From assembly GCA_023451915.1 (NCBI GenBank), contig JAEXXS010000333.1:1-6132 (forward strand): a DNA stretch of 6,132 nucleotides, written 5' to 3'. The number at the start of each line of letters is the position of its first letter. Within the stretch, counting starts at the first letter, position 1. The notes below the pieces were generated by a model that saw only the letters and a list, made by a program, of their open reading frames with translations, was not told the origin of the DNA and ran no database searches. A program made the position numbers and the translations under genes. This document shows positions 5,778-6,132 of the stretch, one piece after another. The stretch comes from Pseudomonadota bacterium. Its GTDB lineage: Bacteria; Pseudomonadota; Alphaproteobacteria; Rhizobiales; Rhizobiaceae.

Positions 5778-6132
5778 TGACTGCTCCCATCCGCAAACTA
5801 CTGATCGCAAATCGTGGTGAGATAGCAGTCCGTATCATTCGCGCTGCAAAAGAGTTGGGTATTTCGACTGTTCAGATCGTCAGCGAAGCTGACCGAGACA
5901 TGTTGGCTGCCCGCATGGCAGATGAAGTCATCGACATCGGACCATCGGCGGCGACGAAATCCTACCTCAATGTCGAGCGCGTGCTGAACGCCTTGCGCGA
6001 GAGCGGCGCGGATGCTTTGCATCCGGGTTACGGGTTTCTTTCGGAGAACGCGGAATTTGCACGTGCGGTCACCGATCTGGGATGTATTTTCGTTGGCCCA
6101 GATGCGGATACGATTGAGCGGATGGGCGATAA
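5777..6132 (+). CDS. accC: Biotin carboxylase subunit, 5' part, cut by window end
   Basis: The first 118 codons of a biotin carboxylase (AccC family, normally about 450 residues) that uses ATP and bicarbonate to carboxylate the biotin on the preceding carrier. The N-terminal Rossmann-like domain is unmistakable: [15 protein letters not shown] (8-22), [19 protein letters not shown] (81-91) and I-F-V-G-P followed by R-M-G-D. The frame stays open to the last base. The start is the ATG at 5777 overlapping the carrier's TAA by one base, with GAGGT six bases upstream. This copy lies with a KipI/KipA pair, so it is most likely a dedicated paralogue rather than the acetyl-CoA carboxylase subunit; the symbol denotes the family. 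Relatives with this layout often have a LamB/YcsF (pxpA) gene nearby, not visible here. Confidence 0.93.
   Translation, partial: MTAPIRKLLIANRGEIAVRIIRAAKELGISTVQIVSEADRDMLAARMADEVIDIGPSAATKSYLNVERVLNALRESGADALHPGYGFLSENAEFARAVTDLGCIFVGPDADTIERMGD

Noticed and set aside
1..6132. CRISPR array, tRNA, rRNA or insertion sequence
   Set aside because: No regularly spaced repeats, cloverleaf-like sequence, rRNA motifs, transposase frames or terminal inverted repeats were seen.

Overview
The window reads as an accessory catabolic locus from an alphaproteobacterium, most likely of the order Hyphomicrobiales (Brucella/Ochrobactrum or rhizobial relatives). This is inferred from moderately high GC by eye, dense operon packing with stop/start overlaps, and the combination of a Pot-type ABC transporter, a GntR/FCD regulator and an oxoprolinase-like carboxylase. 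The genus is a guess; the gene families are much firmer.

Layout. Positions 1-285 hold the 3' end of a polyamine/cation-type ABC permease on the + strand. It converges on a GntR-family FCD regulator on the - strand (318-980). A divergent control region (981-1158) follows, with a perfect 8-bp-arm palindrome lying between a plausible -35 and -10 of the rightward promoter. From 1159 to the end of the window every gene is on the + strand, in what looks like one operon: pxpB/KipI-like (1159-2022), pxpC/KipA-like (2019-3002), an APH-fold small-molecule kinase (2995-4080), a class-III aminotransferase-fold phospho-lyase of the AGXT2L type (4084-5406), a 125-base gap with a strong hairpin, a minimal biotin carrier protein (5532-5777) and the first 118 codons of a biotin carboxylase (5777 to the end). 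Most junctions overlap or are 3 bases apart.

How the genes may work together. The carrier, biotin carboxylase and PxpB/PxpC-like pair together supply every part of an ATP- and bicarbonate-dependent carboxylase of the urea-carboxylase/5-oxoprolinase class. Several motifs in the two carboxyltransferase subunits look closer to the carboxyltransferase part of urea carboxylase than to classical PxpB/PxpC, so a 5-oxoproline assignment is not safe. The kinase and phospho-lyase pair matches the logic of hydroxylysine or ethanolamine catabolism: an amino alcohol is phosphorylated, then phosphate and ammonia are eliminated to give an aldehyde. The joint hypothesis is a pathway that imports a nitrogenous, probably cationic compound, opens or activates an amide/lactam/urea-like bond with the biotin enzyme, and handles a hydroxy-amine with the kinase and lyase. 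The substrate is not determined by the sequence. This combination under one FCD regulator is the most interesting part of the window.
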